In this document: positions 16,273-24,797 of the stretch, one piece after another
How positions within the stretch are numbered: position 1 is the stretch's first letter
How the letters are laid out: every line of letters starts with the position of its first letter
Source of the DNA: DATJHM01 sp035493895
Lineage (GTDB): Bacteria; Chloroflexota; Ktedonobacteria; Ktedonobacterales; Ktedonobacteraceae
NCBI GenBank assembly: GCA_035493895.1
Contig: DATJHM010000048.1
Location: 27,144-91,143 of the forward strand
DNA length: 64,000 nt
Direction of reading: 5' to 3'
Made by a program: the position numbers and the translations under genes
Notes under the pieces: generated by a model
Seen by the model: only the letters and a program-made list of their open reading frames with translations
Told to the model about the DNA's origin: nothing
Database searches by the model: none

Positions 16273-18657
16273 GTGGAAAACGAAGGAATGCAATCTCCTC
16301 AGTCGGAGCAGGGGCCGGATAAACAGTCGGAATATGGCTGGCAGTATGAGCAGAATGACGGTGGTGAGATCTCGCAACCTGTTTCTCCGTCATCTTCGGG
16401 CCCCTTACATGCACTATCATCACTGCCACCGGCTCAAACACAACTATCAGCAGATAACGATTCCAATTCTCTCGATCCTGCCAGTTCCCAGATTCAGCAG
16501 GGACGGCAGCTACCATTACCTGCCAGCTACCAGGAACCTCTCTATGATATGGGCACCTCTCTGGGATACGGGCAGGGAATGGAGTATCAATACTTCGATG
16601 CACCGCAGCCTACCCAACCTATGGCACAATTACGCCAGGAAAGGTTACAGCACGTGCGCGAGGAGCGGATGCGCCGCCAGCAACGGCGTATCAAATCAGA
16701 TATTACAACGCTGATTTCAGGGAAAAAGAAGGCTGAACCGCCTTTGAACGACGACACACTCTCTGCATCCGTTCCTGTACCGCCAGCCATCAGGCAATCC
16801 ACGCTCCCCCCGGAAATCCATGTGGGAACAGGTGGGGCAGAGGCAGTTGTGCAACTATCACCATCTTCTGTTCCAGAGCCTCAGCAGGCAAATGGACACG
16901 CACGAGGATATGCGCGGGAACATCTTCAACCTGCTGGTCAATCTGTACAGGATACAGGGATGATCCAGAAGGTGCGTGTTGGCAAAGCCGCGGTTATTCT
17001 GACCAGTGCGTTTGTTGCCAGTCGTATGCTGGGGCTGGTGCGTACGTCGATGTTTGCCTTTGTGTTCGGTACCAGTATGACCTCGGATGCCTATTTACAG
17101 GCATTTTTGATTCCCGACCTGATTTTCAATATCGTGGCAGGAGGGGCACTGGCCTCGGCCTTCATTCCGGTCTTTACGCGCACAATGGTGGCGGAAAAAG
17201 ATGAGAAGACGGCATGGCATATCGCGAGTTCTGCGCTGAATATGGCCCTGGTGATTATGGTGGCGCTTGCGCTGATCGCGATCGTGTTTGCGCCCTGGCT
17301 AGTCCCTCTCTATAATCCTGGCATTCACGACCCTGCTGAACTGGCCCTGATTGCGTCCTTAACGCGCATCATGCTCTTACAGGCGGTCGCGCTGGGTGTG
17401 GGTGTGATTATCAATGCCGTCCTCAACGCACGTCAGGACTTTCTGCTTCCGGCCATTGGCACCGTGATGTATAATGTGGGCCTGATCGTAGGATTATTGC
17501 CAGGCATTTACTTTGCCTTTCGCAGCCAACGGAATGATACGATTGCAGTATATGCTGCTACCTGGGGCGTGGTGATCGGGGCCCTGTTGCAAGTTGGCGT
17601 GCAGATTCCGGGCCTGTTCAAAGTAGGGATGCGCTATACGCCTTCCTTTGATTGGCGTCATCCAGGTGTGATTCAGATTGGCCGACAGATGGTCCCACGT
17701 ATTATCAATGCGGCGATGCTCTATCTGTCGACGTTTGTTGATCGTGGCCTGATTCAGCTCATGGTTGGCGTAATAATCATCAAAGATACTGATGGTTTGA
17801 TTACGCAATACTATCAGTCGATGCAGTTGATGCTCTTGCCCCTGGGCATTTTCGGGATGGCAGTTTCGACGGCGGCCTTTCCGACCCTCGCAGAAAATGT
17901 CGCCAGGGGGCGTATGGACCGCGTGCGTAGTTCTATTCTGGAGACGGTGCGCAGTATTCTGTTTATGTCCATTCCATCGGCTATCGGCCTGATTGTGCTG
18001 GGTTTCCCGATCATTCAGGTTTTGCTCCAGCATGGTCGTTATAGTTTGAGTATGGCGCAATCGACGGCGGTCCCTCTGGCATTCTTTGCGCTGGGTCTGC
18101 CCGCGCTGGCAGCTGTAGAGATTTTGACGCGCTCATTCTATGCGATGCGTGACAGCGTGACGCCGGTTATTGTCAGCGTCGCGCAGTTCGTCTTCAAAAT
18201 TGTGCTGAGCCTGTTATTGATTCATGTTGCCATCTGGGGCGCTCCGTGGGGCATGGGGGCACTGGCCTTTTCGACTTCATTAGCGGGTACGTTGGAGGCA
18301 ATGGTCCTGTTTTATCTCTTGCATCAGCGTATTGGTGAACTTCAGGTCAGGGTCGTGGTGGCATTCATCAGTCGAGTCGTGGTGGCGGCATTGGCCATGG
18401 GCTTTGCGCTGCTGATTACGCGGTACGTCCTCGATTTTATCCTGGGCCTGCTGGCGAATGTCTCGTTCCTGAGTGTCCTGGATACCACGCTCACCCCGAC
18501 GTTAAAGATCGGTGGAACCTTCGTGGCGCTCGCGAAGCTGTTGCTTGAGCTCTTTGTAGGTGTGTTCGTGTATATCCGTGGGGTTCGTATGCTGGGTATT
18601 GAGGAATTGGGGCCGATCAAGCGCGTGCTGGATCGCCTGAAATTATCCTGGATCTAG
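16273..18657 (+). CDS. murJ: MurJ/MviN-type lipid II flippase paralogue 2, with long N-terminal extension
   Basis: This 794-residue protein has a disordered, Gln/Pro/Ser-rich N-terminal region of about 230 residues followed by a full MurJ membrane core. Conserved core motifs are SRMLGLVRTSMFAFVFGTS, SDAYLQAFLIPDLIFNIV and GGALASAFIPVFTR. The extension repeats the tail motif of paralogue 1 (YDMGTSLGYGQGMEYQYFD followed by an Arg/Gln-rich helix). The conserved Arg missing from paralogue 1 is present. Together the pair looks like a tandem duplication with conserved cytoplasmic tails. GTG 16273 is taken as the start; an in-frame ATG at 16288 is possible. Confidence 0.9.
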   Translation: MENEGMQSPQSEQGPDKQSEYGWQYEQNDGGEISQPVSPSSSGPLHALSSLPPAQTQLSADNDSNSLDPASSQIQQGRQLPLPASYQEPLYDMGTSLGYGQGMEYQYFDAPQPTQPMAQLRQERLQHVREERMRRQQRRIKSDITTLISGKKKAEPPLNDDTLSASVPVPPAIRQSTLPPEIHVGTGGAEAVVQLSPSSVPEPQQANGHARGYAREHLQPAGQSVQDTGMIQKVRVGKAAVILTSAFVASRMLGLVRTSMFAFVFGTSMTSDAYLQAFLIPDLIFNIVAGGALASAFIPVFTRTMVAEKDEKTAWHIASSALNMALVIMVALALIAIVFAPWLVPLYNPGIHDPAELALIASLTRIMLLQAVALGVGVIINAVLNARQDFLLPAIGTVMYNVGLIVGLLPGIYFAFRSQRNDTIAVYAATWGVVIGALLQVGVQIPGLFKVGMRYTPSFDWRHPGVIQIGRQMVPRIINAAMLYLSTFVDRGLIQLMVGVIIIKDTDGLITQYYQSMQLMLLPLGIFGMAVSTAAFPTLAENVARGRMDRVRSSILETVRSILFMSIPSAIGLIVLGFPIIQVLLQHGRYSLSMAQSTAVPLAFFALGLPALAAVEILTRSFYAMRDSVTPVIVSVAQFVFKIVLSLLLIHVAIWGAPWGMGALAFSTSLAGTLEAMVLFYLLHQRIGELQVRVVVAFISRVVVAALAMGFALLITRYVLDFILGLLANVSFLSVLDTTLTPTLKIGGTFVALAKLLLELFVGVFVYIRGVRMLGIEELGPIKRVLDRLKLSWI

Positions 18658-18678
18658 CAATAGATAGGTGCTTTTTGT

Positions 18679-19725
18679 ATGAAACAGCTTCGTCTCTCTA
18701 TTATTGGATTTGGTGTGGTGGGTCAGGGGCTGGCCGAATTGCTGGTGACCAAACAGGCGTTGTTGCGTGAGCATTACGGATGTGATGTCCGGTTAGTGAG
18801 TGTGGCAAGTGGGCGTCAGGGATTTATCTATCGCGAAGAAGGCCTGGATATTCCTTTCTTGCTGCAGCAGGCGGCGAAAGGTCAGCCGTTTACGCAGCAC
18901 CCCGGGGTCAAACATTGGGTCACGGCTCTGGAGGGATTGCGTGCGACTGGTGGTGATGTGCTGGCTGAGGCAACCGGCACGAATCTGCGCGATGGGGAGC
19001 CGGGGATCAGCCACATTCACGCCGCTTTAACGCAGGGCATGCATGTGATCACGGCGAATAAGGGACCGATCGCATTGGCCGCCAACGATCTGCTGGCATT
19101 AGCGCACAAACACAACGTGCAATTGCGTATGGAAGCAACGGTCATGGCGGGCACGCCTGTTCTGAGCACGATTCGCGAAGGTATGGCGGGTGCGAAGGTG
19201 CGTGCAGTGCGTGGCATTTTGAATGGCACGACAAATTATATTCTTACTGCCATGGCGAAAGGGCGCAAATATGCGGACGTGCTCGCCGAAGCGCAGGCTC
19301 AGGGCTACGCGGAGGCCGATCCCACGGCCGATGTGGAGGGATACGATGTCGTCGCCAAGACGCTGATCCTTTCGGCCGTCGTATTTGGTCATACCCTGGA
19401 GCCGAGTCAGGTCAATCGTCAGGGCATCACGGGGGTGAAGATCGAGCACATCCTCAAAGCGCAGGAGGAGGGCAAGTGCATCAAACTGGTTGCCACGCTG
19501 CATGCCGCCTCAGATCTGAGCGCTGTGCCTATAGAGGCCCGCGTGGAGCCTCTTGCACTGCCTTTGAGTGATCCTCTGGCAAGAGTGGATGGCGTTATGA
19601 ATGCGATTACGTTCCAGACGGATACGCTTTCGGAGGTAACCATTATCGGTCCAGGTGCCGGACGCTTGCAGACCGGCCAGGGGTTGCTTGCAGACCTTAT
19701 TGCCGTTGCGCAACACCACTCGTAA
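18679..19725 (+). CDS. hom: homoserine dehydrogenase, short form without ACT domain
   Basis: The 348-residue enzyme reduces aspartate semialdehyde to homoserine on the route to threonine and methionine. The N-terminus is a Rossmann NAD(P) site (LSIIGFGVVGQGLAELL). The catalytic part shows VITANKGPIAL, GTPVLSTIREGMAG, GILNGTTNYILTAM and AEADPTADVEGYDVVAKTLIL, including the conserved Glu, Asp and Lys of the active site. The C-terminal ACT domain that gives threonine feedback in longer forms is missing. It follows murJ by 21 bases and probably shares its transcript, ending at the terminator at 19737-19770. Confidence 0.95.
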   Translation: MKQLRLSIIGFGVVGQGLAELLVTKQALLREHYGCDVRLVSVASGRQGFIYREEGLDIPFLLQQAAKGQPFTQHPGVKHWVTALEGLRATGGDVLAEATGTNLRDGEPGISHIHAALTQGMHVITANKGPIALAANDLLALAHKHNVQLRMEATVMAGTPVLSTIREGMAGAKVRAVRGILNGTTNYILTAMAKGRKYADVLAEAQAQGYAEADPTADVEGYDVVAKTLILSAVVFGHTLEPSQVNRQGITGVKIEHILKAQEEGKCIKLVATLHAASDLSAVPIEARVEPLALPLSDPLARVDGVMNAITFQTDTLSEVTIIGPGAGRLQTGQGLLADLIAVAQHHS

Positions 19726-19736
19726 TCCTGCAATTA

Positions 19737-19770
19737 AAACAGGCCCGTGCTTTTCAGCGCGGGCCTGTTT
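19737..19770 (+). terminator. terminator after homoserine dehydrogenase
   Basis: AAACAGGCCCG pairs with CGGGCCTGTTT; the right arm ends in a T run. Confidence 0.85.
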
Positions 19771-19785
19771 GTCGTCCGCGGACCC

Positions 19786-20123
19786 AGTAGTGGCACGGTG
19801 CAGTGCAACGGAACTGTGCCTGCGAACTCGTGCGATTCCTCAGGCTCCGCAGGCGGTCTCGCGCACCTGCGTTCTCATGTTACGAGCTCGGAACGAGGGC
19901 ATTCCTCTTTTTTGCTTGTTCCATCCCGACCTCCGGAGCCAGCGAAATCGTGCGAGTTCGCAGGCACAGTTCCGTTGCACTGCACCGTGCCACTACTGAG
20001 CTCACTTGGGAGAGAGAGTTCGCAGGCACAGTTCACCGTGCCACTACTGGGTTCAAAGTGCCACTTAGGCGCGGCTACTGGATTCAAAGTGCCACTTAGG
20101 CGCGGCTTGTCTGCGTCAGGGGG
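19786..20123. repeat. MITE-like element: 45-bp perfect inverted repeat plus shorter copies
   Basis: 19786-19830 is the exact reverse complement of 19953-19997, and the complementarity continues imperfectly inward for about 25 bases on each side. A shortened third copy lies at 20016-20048, lacking about 11 bases of the centre. Then the unit GGTTCAAAGTGCCACTTAGG recurs twice in tandem (about 20045-20107) and ends in GGCGCGGCTTGTCTGCG. The arms carry GCAGGCACAGTTCCGTT, also present at 27687-27726. No transposase is present, so it is a non-autonomous repeat. Confidence 0.9.
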
Positions 20124-20247
20124 CGAAAAGTAATGCTCTACAACTTTTGGCGGCAGCATACGTAACAAGTAGTGGCAATAACAATTGAGGCAGAAAAAAC
20201 AATCACGTATAGGGCACTTAACTTTCTATAAATCAGGAGGAAACGTT

Positions 20248-20487
20248 ATGTTTAGTCTCAATCCCCTGGTGATACTCTTACGCCTATTTCCTATCGGCAT
20301 TCAAGGCGTAATGGCGCTGGTAACTATCTTCTGGATCTGGGTATTGGTTGATTGTTTGACCAAGGAGCCTTCCGAGGGCAATGACAAAGTTGCCTGGACA
20401 CTCTTTATTCTGGGAGTGCCGCTGATCGGAGCGCTGATCTACTACTTTGTGAGGCGCCCGGAGCGCATCAAAACGGCTGGACATTAG
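20248..20487 (+). CDS. small two-helix membrane protein, phospholipase D N-terminal (PLDc_N) type
   Basis: This protein of 79 residues has two hydrophobic helices separated by DCLTKEPSEGNDKVAWTLF, the pattern of the PLDc_N domain that leads cardiolipin synthases but also occurs alone. The second helix ends in the positively charged YFVRRPERIK. ATG 20248 follows AGGAGG with six bases between. It stands alone between the repeat element and an opposing kinase gene, and its function is unknown. Confidence 0.75.
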   Translation: MFSLNPLVILLRLFPIGIQGVMALVTIFWIWVLVDCLTKEPSEGNDKVAWTLFILGVPLIGALIYYFVRRPERIKTAGH

Positions 20488-20626
20488 TTCGGGGTAGGGG
20501 CGAGGGAAATGTTCAGATTGCACGCTGCATGAGAGGACATTTCCCTCTTTGATCTGTATTTTTCAATTTATCAATACAACGGACTGAAGCACATTCTCTT
20601 CTTCTGTTCTCCTTTTTTCTCCACCC

Positions 20627-21991
20627 TCAATGGCGCTCTTTAAAGACATAGAGCTGATTCATGCCGGGCACTTCAAACCTCAGGCGTACTTTGCCTACAA
20701 AGATGATATCGCCGTGCTGGAGAATCTCCGCTTTGAGAGGAAGCAGGGGGAGTTCTCCCAGTCTCGTTTTATTGCGACTTTTGAGATCTTCAATATAAAA
20801 AAAAGTCTTCTCAAAACGAATGCGGGCATGTTGACGTGAGATAGTCATTTTGGGATCGAGCTCGGTTAGATCGATATCGGGACTGAGATTGCGTTTCGGA
20901 TCGATGCGACCAAGAATGCAGACCGGTTTTGTCATTGGGAACCGTTGCAGCACTGCCCCATCTTTTTCGAAACAGAGATAGGCATAGACTTCCGATTGCG
21001 TGGACGGGTCAATGCCACTGTTGTCGACAATGCCTCCTGCGCCATTCGTGGGTACTGCCGGGTGCGTGTCGTCAATGCTCACCTCAGGAATTTCTGCGGT
21101 CAGACCAGGTTGACGAGAATCGATTTTTTGTTGCCTGGAAGGACGAAGCGAAGCCTGTAGCTGTTCGAGCGCCTCCAGCAATTGGGTCGCGCTGGTATAG
21201 CGCTGCTGTGGATCTTTCTGCAAGGCACGTTCAATAACATCCTGAAAGCTGGCCGGAGTTTCGTGGTTATACTGGCTCATGCGTGGAACCGGCTCGCTAC
21301 TTTGCATAATGCCGGTCGCAGCAGGATTCAGGCCGACGAAGGGTGGTCGGCCGGTCACCAGCTCAAAAAAAAGGAGTCCGAGCTGATAGGTATCGCTCCA
21401 GGGACCACTCTCCTCGTGATTAATATACTCTGGTGGGGCGTAGCGAGGATCGAGATAGCTGATATCGTTGCTATGCTGGCTATAGGTGTACCCCAGTCGT
21501 ATGAGAATCGTGCGCAGGCCAATATCGTCTACCTGCGCACGATCAACCGTGCCCGGCGTATCGACTGTAAGCAAATGCGGACGAAGATCTAACGCGTGGA
21601 TCTGCTTTTCATGGAGCGATTGCACGCCTCTCGCCAGTTGCCGGACGAGCTCGAGAGAACGCTGAAGATCGATATTGTCGGTATCCAGCACGTAGCGCAA
21701 GGTGACGCCGCGTGGAGGGTCGGTCGCGATATACGCTCGTGTCCCATCGATGCCAAAATCGTGAACCTGGAGAACGTGAGACGAATGCAGCCCTTGTCGT
21801 TGCGTGAGCGGTTGCAAGAGTTGTTGTACAAAAGGAATTTGTACAGATGTGGGTAGTCCAATCACGTAGAGACCGACGACATCATTGGTATAGCGATGAT
21901 AGGCGGTGCAGGCGGTGAGGATAGTGCTGGAACTCATCACCTGACCGATGCGATAGATGTTGCCAACAAGACGAGGATCGTTTTGTGCCAT
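20627..21991 (-). CDS. Ser/Thr kinase-like protein with FHA domain, probable pseudokinase
   Basis: The protein has about 454 residues. The N-terminal kinase-like domain (about 15-280) ends with APPEY, SDTYQLGLLFFELVTGRPPF and DPQQRYTSATQLLEAL. Key catalytic parts are degenerate: no Gly-rich loop or VAIK lysine is evident, the catalytic loop reads HALDLRPHLL, and DFG is DIG. The C-terminal FHA domain (about 340-440) has ILGRIDPK, SRQHARIRF and DLKSRNKTRLGE, the phosphothreonine-binding residues. It probably acts as a phosphopeptide adaptor rather than an active kinase. ATG 21991 has AGG at a good distance. Confidence 0.8.
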   Translation of the reverse strand: MAQNDPRLVGNIYRIGQVMSSSTILTACTAYHRYTNDVVGLYVIGLPTSVQIPFVQQLLQPLTQRQGLHSSHVLQVHDFGIDGTRAYIATDPPRGVTLRYVLDTDNIDLQRSLELVRQLARGVQSLHEKQIHALDLRPHLLTVDTPGTVDRAQVDDIGLRTILIRLGYTYSQHSNDISYLDPRYAPPEYINHEESGPWSDTYQLGLLFFELVTGRPPFVGLNPAATGIMQSSEPVPRMSQYNHETPASFQDVIERALQKDPQQRYTSATQLLEALEQLQASLRPSRQQKIDSRQPGLTAEIPEVSIDDTHPAVPTNGAGGIVDNSGIDPSTQSEVYAYLCFEKDGAVLQRFPMTKPVCILGRIDPKRNLSPDIDLTELDPKMTISRQHARIRFEKTFFYIEDLKSRNKTRLGELPLLPLKAEILQHGDIIFVGKVRLRFEVPGMNQLYVFKERH

Positions 21992-22114
21992 ACTCCCCAC
22001 CTTTTTAACTTTCCAGACACAATACGCATTTTATCATAGATGAATATTTAGCTACTATAAAGGAGTTGTGCAGGCGAGTCAACGGCCTGAAGAATATATT
22101 GGTCATAGACCTCT

Positions 22115-22215
22115 CGTAGAGGCAGGGTGTATCTCCGCCCGGGCGGCAATCATCCAGGTTCGTCCCGCAAGGTGATTTTCGGCCATCATTGGCGGAGATA
22201 CACCCCGCCTCTACG
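22115..22215. repeat. palindromic intergenic repeat of the GTAGAGG family
   Basis: CGTAGAGGCAGGGTGTATCT at 22115 pairs with a downstream copy ending CCGCCTCTACG (22191-22215). It lies at the 3' end of the XdhC operon and could also terminate it. Confidence 0.75.
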
Positions 22216-22240
22216 GGAGAATGGATGAACAGCCAATATC

Positions 22241-22984
22241 CTATTTCCCGTGCTGCGTTGCGACAATCTCGGCCATAATCGCGAGCGCAATCTCCTCGGG
22301 CGAAGTTGCGCCAATATTGAGGCCAATGGGACCATGAATGCGTTGGAGCTGTTCAGGGGTGACTCCGTCGCGCAGCAGGCGCTCGGCTCGCTCTTCACTC
22401 GTTTTGCGGCTACCGATCGCGCCGATATAGCCGACTCGTCGTGTGAGAATCACTTTGAGCGTGGGTTCATCAAATTTGGGATCATGCGTCAGCACCGCAA
22501 TTGCCGTTGCCGGATTGAGATCGCGTTTTGCAAGCACTTCATCGGGCCATGCAACGATAATCTCATCGGCATGCGGAAAGCGCTCGCGGGTCGCAAACGC
22601 TGAGCGCGCATCGACAATGGTGACATGATATTTCAACGTTTTCGCAAAAGTCGTCAGGGGAATAGCGATATGACCGGCCCCGACAATAATCAGCGAAGGA
22701 GGAGGGGGGAATCCTTCGATAAACACAGAAAAAGTTTGCGGATCGCTGTTCGGCTCCTCAACGGTGTAGGTGCGTGTTTCGGCTTTGCCCGTCCAGATCG
22801 CCTGCTCGGCATCGGCGCGAACCAGCGTATCAAGCGCGGTCAGACCGAGAGAGCCCTGCGTGGTATTGTTCGACAACACCAGAAGTTTTGCCCCTACATG
22901 TTGTGCGCCCTGTACAACCGTCGCCAGAGCGCTTCCTTGCTCATGCTCCAGACGATCGCGCAATGTTGTATAGAGTGTGCTCAT
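22241..22984 (-). CDS. XdhC-family protein, Rossmann C-terminal part
   Basis: The 247-residue protein has a Rossmann segment in its middle (PSLIIVGAGHIAIPLTTFAKTL, then VTIVDARSAFATRERFPHAD). It continues AIAVLTHDPKFDEPTLKVIL, VGYIGAIGSRKTSEERAERL and IHGPIGLNIGATSPEEIALAIMAEIVA, all characteristic of XdhC. XdhC proteins help insert sulfurated molybdenum cofactor into xanthine or CO dehydrogenases. The N-terminal XdhC_CoxI signature is on the separate gene just upstream, so the protein is split here. It is the last gene of the four-gene operon. Confidence 0.9.
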   Translation of the reverse strand: MSTLYTTLRDRLEHEQGSALATVVQGAQHVGAKLLVLSNNTTQGSLGLTALDTLVRADAEQAIWTGKAETRTYTVEEPNSDPQTFSVFIEGFPPPPSLIIVGAGHIAIPLTTFAKTLKYHVTIVDARSAFATRERFPHADEIIVAWPDEVLAKRDLNPATAIAVLTHDPKFDEPTLKVILTRRVGYIGAIGSRKTSEERAERLLRDGVTPEQLQRIHGPIGLNIGATSPEEIALAIMAEIVATQHGK

Positions 22985-23014
22985 GATGAAAACCCCTCTC
23001 TTCTCCTGCTCGCT

Positions 23015-23332
23015 TTACCAATCCAGCCGCTCGACGAAGACCCGGATCGTGCCGCCACAGGCCAGCCCGATTTGTTCGATATTTTGTTCTTCGGTAATGC
23101 CAAATTCGAGCATCTGCGGCTGACCATTTTTCAGCACCTGCATCGCCGTTTCGATGACCGCTGGTTCGACGCAACCACCGCTCACCGAACCGGCGATCTC
23201 GCCCTTTTCGCTGACGGCCAGCTTTGCGCCGGGACGACGTGGGGCAGAGCCTGCCATACTGATCACCGTGGCGAGCGCAACCCGCTCGCCACGGGAGCGC
23301 CAGGTCTCGATATCCGTTATAACGTCACGCAT
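23015..23332 (-). CDS. XdhC/CoxI N-terminal domain protein
   Basis: This protein of 105 residues matches the XdhC_CoxI domain alone: ALATVISMAGSAPRRPGAKL, then GEIAGSVSGGCVEPAVIETA and GLACGGTIRVFVERL. The GGC Cys and the GxACGG motif are those conserved in molybdenum hydroxylase maturation factors. It precedes the Rossmann XdhC gene by 30 bases and likely works with it as two halves of one factor. A repeat hairpin (23347-23425) separates it from the VWA gene. Confidence 0.88.
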   Translation of the reverse strand: MRDVITDIETWRSRGERVALATVISMAGSAPRRPGAKLAVSEKGEIAGSVSGGCVEPAVIETAMQVLKNGQPQMLEFGITEEQNIEQIGLACGGTIRVFVERLDW

Positions 23333-23346
23333 CGTTCAAATCCTCC

Positions 23347-23425
23347 TGTAGAGGCGGGGTTTATCTTCGCCTGAGACTCCGCCTGAGACCGTTCCCCCCC
23401 GGCGGAGATAAACCCCGCCTCTACA
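23347..23425. repeat. palindromic repeat of the GTAGAGG family inside the operon
   Basis: TGTAGAGGCGGGGTTTATCT at 23347 pairs with a copy ending CCCCGCCTCTACA (23401-23425). The stem could lower expression of the distal xdhC-type genes. Confidence 0.8.
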
Positions 23426-23438
23426 AGGGAACAGGTTG

Positions 23439-24791
23439 TTAATACGTTTTTCGTTTCGTCCAGGCCTCAACGGCTTTGCGACGAGCGGCTGGATTGCGTT
23501 CGGGTCGACTGTCATCAATGGAGGAAAGCAGATTGCCCAGTGTGATCAGACTGTCCAGATTGTGCGAGGGCAGAAAATTATCAATAAAAGGTAATGCTGT
23601 TTTCATGCCAATAGTTAATGGACGATAGTCGGGCGAGCCGAGCAGTGGATTGAGCCAGATCAGGCGATGGCTGCTATGCTGCAACCGGTCCATCTCGGCG
23701 CTCAGCACATCGGCATCGCCGCGATCCCAGCCGTCACTGATCAGCAGCACCACCGCGCCCCGTCCAAGCACGCGGCGCGACCATTTATTATTGAAGTAGT
23801 GCAGAGCATCGCCGATACGCGTGCCACCGGACCAGTCCTGCACCGATTTCGAGACATCGCGAACCGCATCATCGACATCGCGCTTTTTCAGTTGACGTGT
23901 GATGCGCGTCAGGCGCGTCCCGAAGACGAATGTCTCCACGTTCAGCAAGCCATTCGAAATGGTATGCACAAAATGGAGCAGGAGCCGGGAATAGAGGCTC
24001 ATCGAGCCGCTGATATCGCAAATGATGACGAGTGGGCGTGGCTTATAGCGTGTTTTGCGCCAGCTCAATTCGATAAATTCGGCACCGTATTTCAGATTGC
24101 GTCGTATGATGCGGCGCATATCGGGATACGAGCCGTTGCGGGCGGGCGATTTGCGCCGTGTCGGGCGCATGCCGAGATTCCAGTGCATCTCCGCCATGAG
24201 CCTTTTGGCTTCCTGCACCTCATCCCAGGTGAAATTCTCGAAATCTTTCTTACGCAGTTGTTCGATGGCGGTAAAGGCCGTTCCCTGAGCGTCGCCATCG
24301 TCTTCGTTCGCCTTGTCATCGCGTTTCCCCTTGCGCATGAGACGATCTGTATGATGCATCTCGAGGCGAGGATCACGGCGGGACTCGTTCGAATTCATGT
24401 GCTCGGCCAGCCGCTTCCGCTCAGAAGGAGGGAGGCGTATCTGTCGTTCATCGCGGCGAGCCGGACCTGATTTGCCCTTTGTATCCTTGCCCTGGCGATC
24501 GCGCAGATACCAGTAATAGAGATACAACTGATCAAAGAGCGCTTCCTGCTCATGGCGTGTCAGCAGACTGCACTTGAGCGCATTGTAGAAGTCCTCTTTA
24601 TTCTTCGGATCGATATAGCGCAGCGTCTCCGTGAGGTCCAGCATCTGGCGTGGTCCCACGTGAACGCCAGCCTCCCAGAGAATATGCCCAAATTCGGTTA
24701 AGCGATACAGCAGGCGTTCGCCACGTTCAATATCGATAGGGCGCATCTCAAGAGGGCCGTCGCTATTCTGTTGTGGTGAGGGCATCGTCAT
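23439..24791 (-). CDS. VWA-domain protein, CoxE-like
   Basis: The 450-residue protein has a charged N-terminal half and a C-terminal von Willebrand A domain (about 250-420). The metal-site motifs are complete: DISGSMS (DxSxS), GGTRIGDAL (Thr) and SDGWDRGD (Asp). CoxE-type proteins pair with a MoxR AAA+ ATPase to finish the active site of CO dehydrogenase; here the ATPase gene lies six bases upstream. No dehydrogenase subunits are in the window, so the client enzyme is not known. It is cytoplasmic, without signal peptide. Confidence 0.9.
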   Translation of the reverse strand: MTMPSPQQNSDGPLEMRPIDIERGERLLYRLTEFGHILWEAGVHVGPRQMLDLTETLRYIDPKNKEDFYNALKCSLLTRHEQEALFDQLYLYYWYLRDRQGKDTKGKSGPARRDERQIRLPPSERKRLAEHMNSNESRRDPRLEMHHTDRLMRKGKRDDKANEDDGDAQGTAFTAIEQLRKKDFENFTWDEVQEAKRLMAEMHWNLGMRPTRRKSPARNGSYPDMRRIIRRNLKYGAEFIELSWRKTRYKPRPLVIICDISGSMSLYSRLLLHFVHTISNGLLNVETFVFGTRLTRITRQLKKRDVDDAVRDVSKSVQDWSGGTRIGDALHYFNNKWSRRVLGRGAVVLLISDGWDRGDADVLSAEMDRLQHSSHRLIWLNPLLGSPDYRPLTIGMKTALPFIDNFLPSHNLDSLITLGNLLSSIDDSRPERNPAARRKAVEAWTKRKTY

Positions 24792-24797
24792 ACGCGT

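Noticed and set aside
22625..24470. Long plus-strand frames opposite the XdhC and VWA genes
   Set aside because: They oppose well-supported genes and show no protein-family features.
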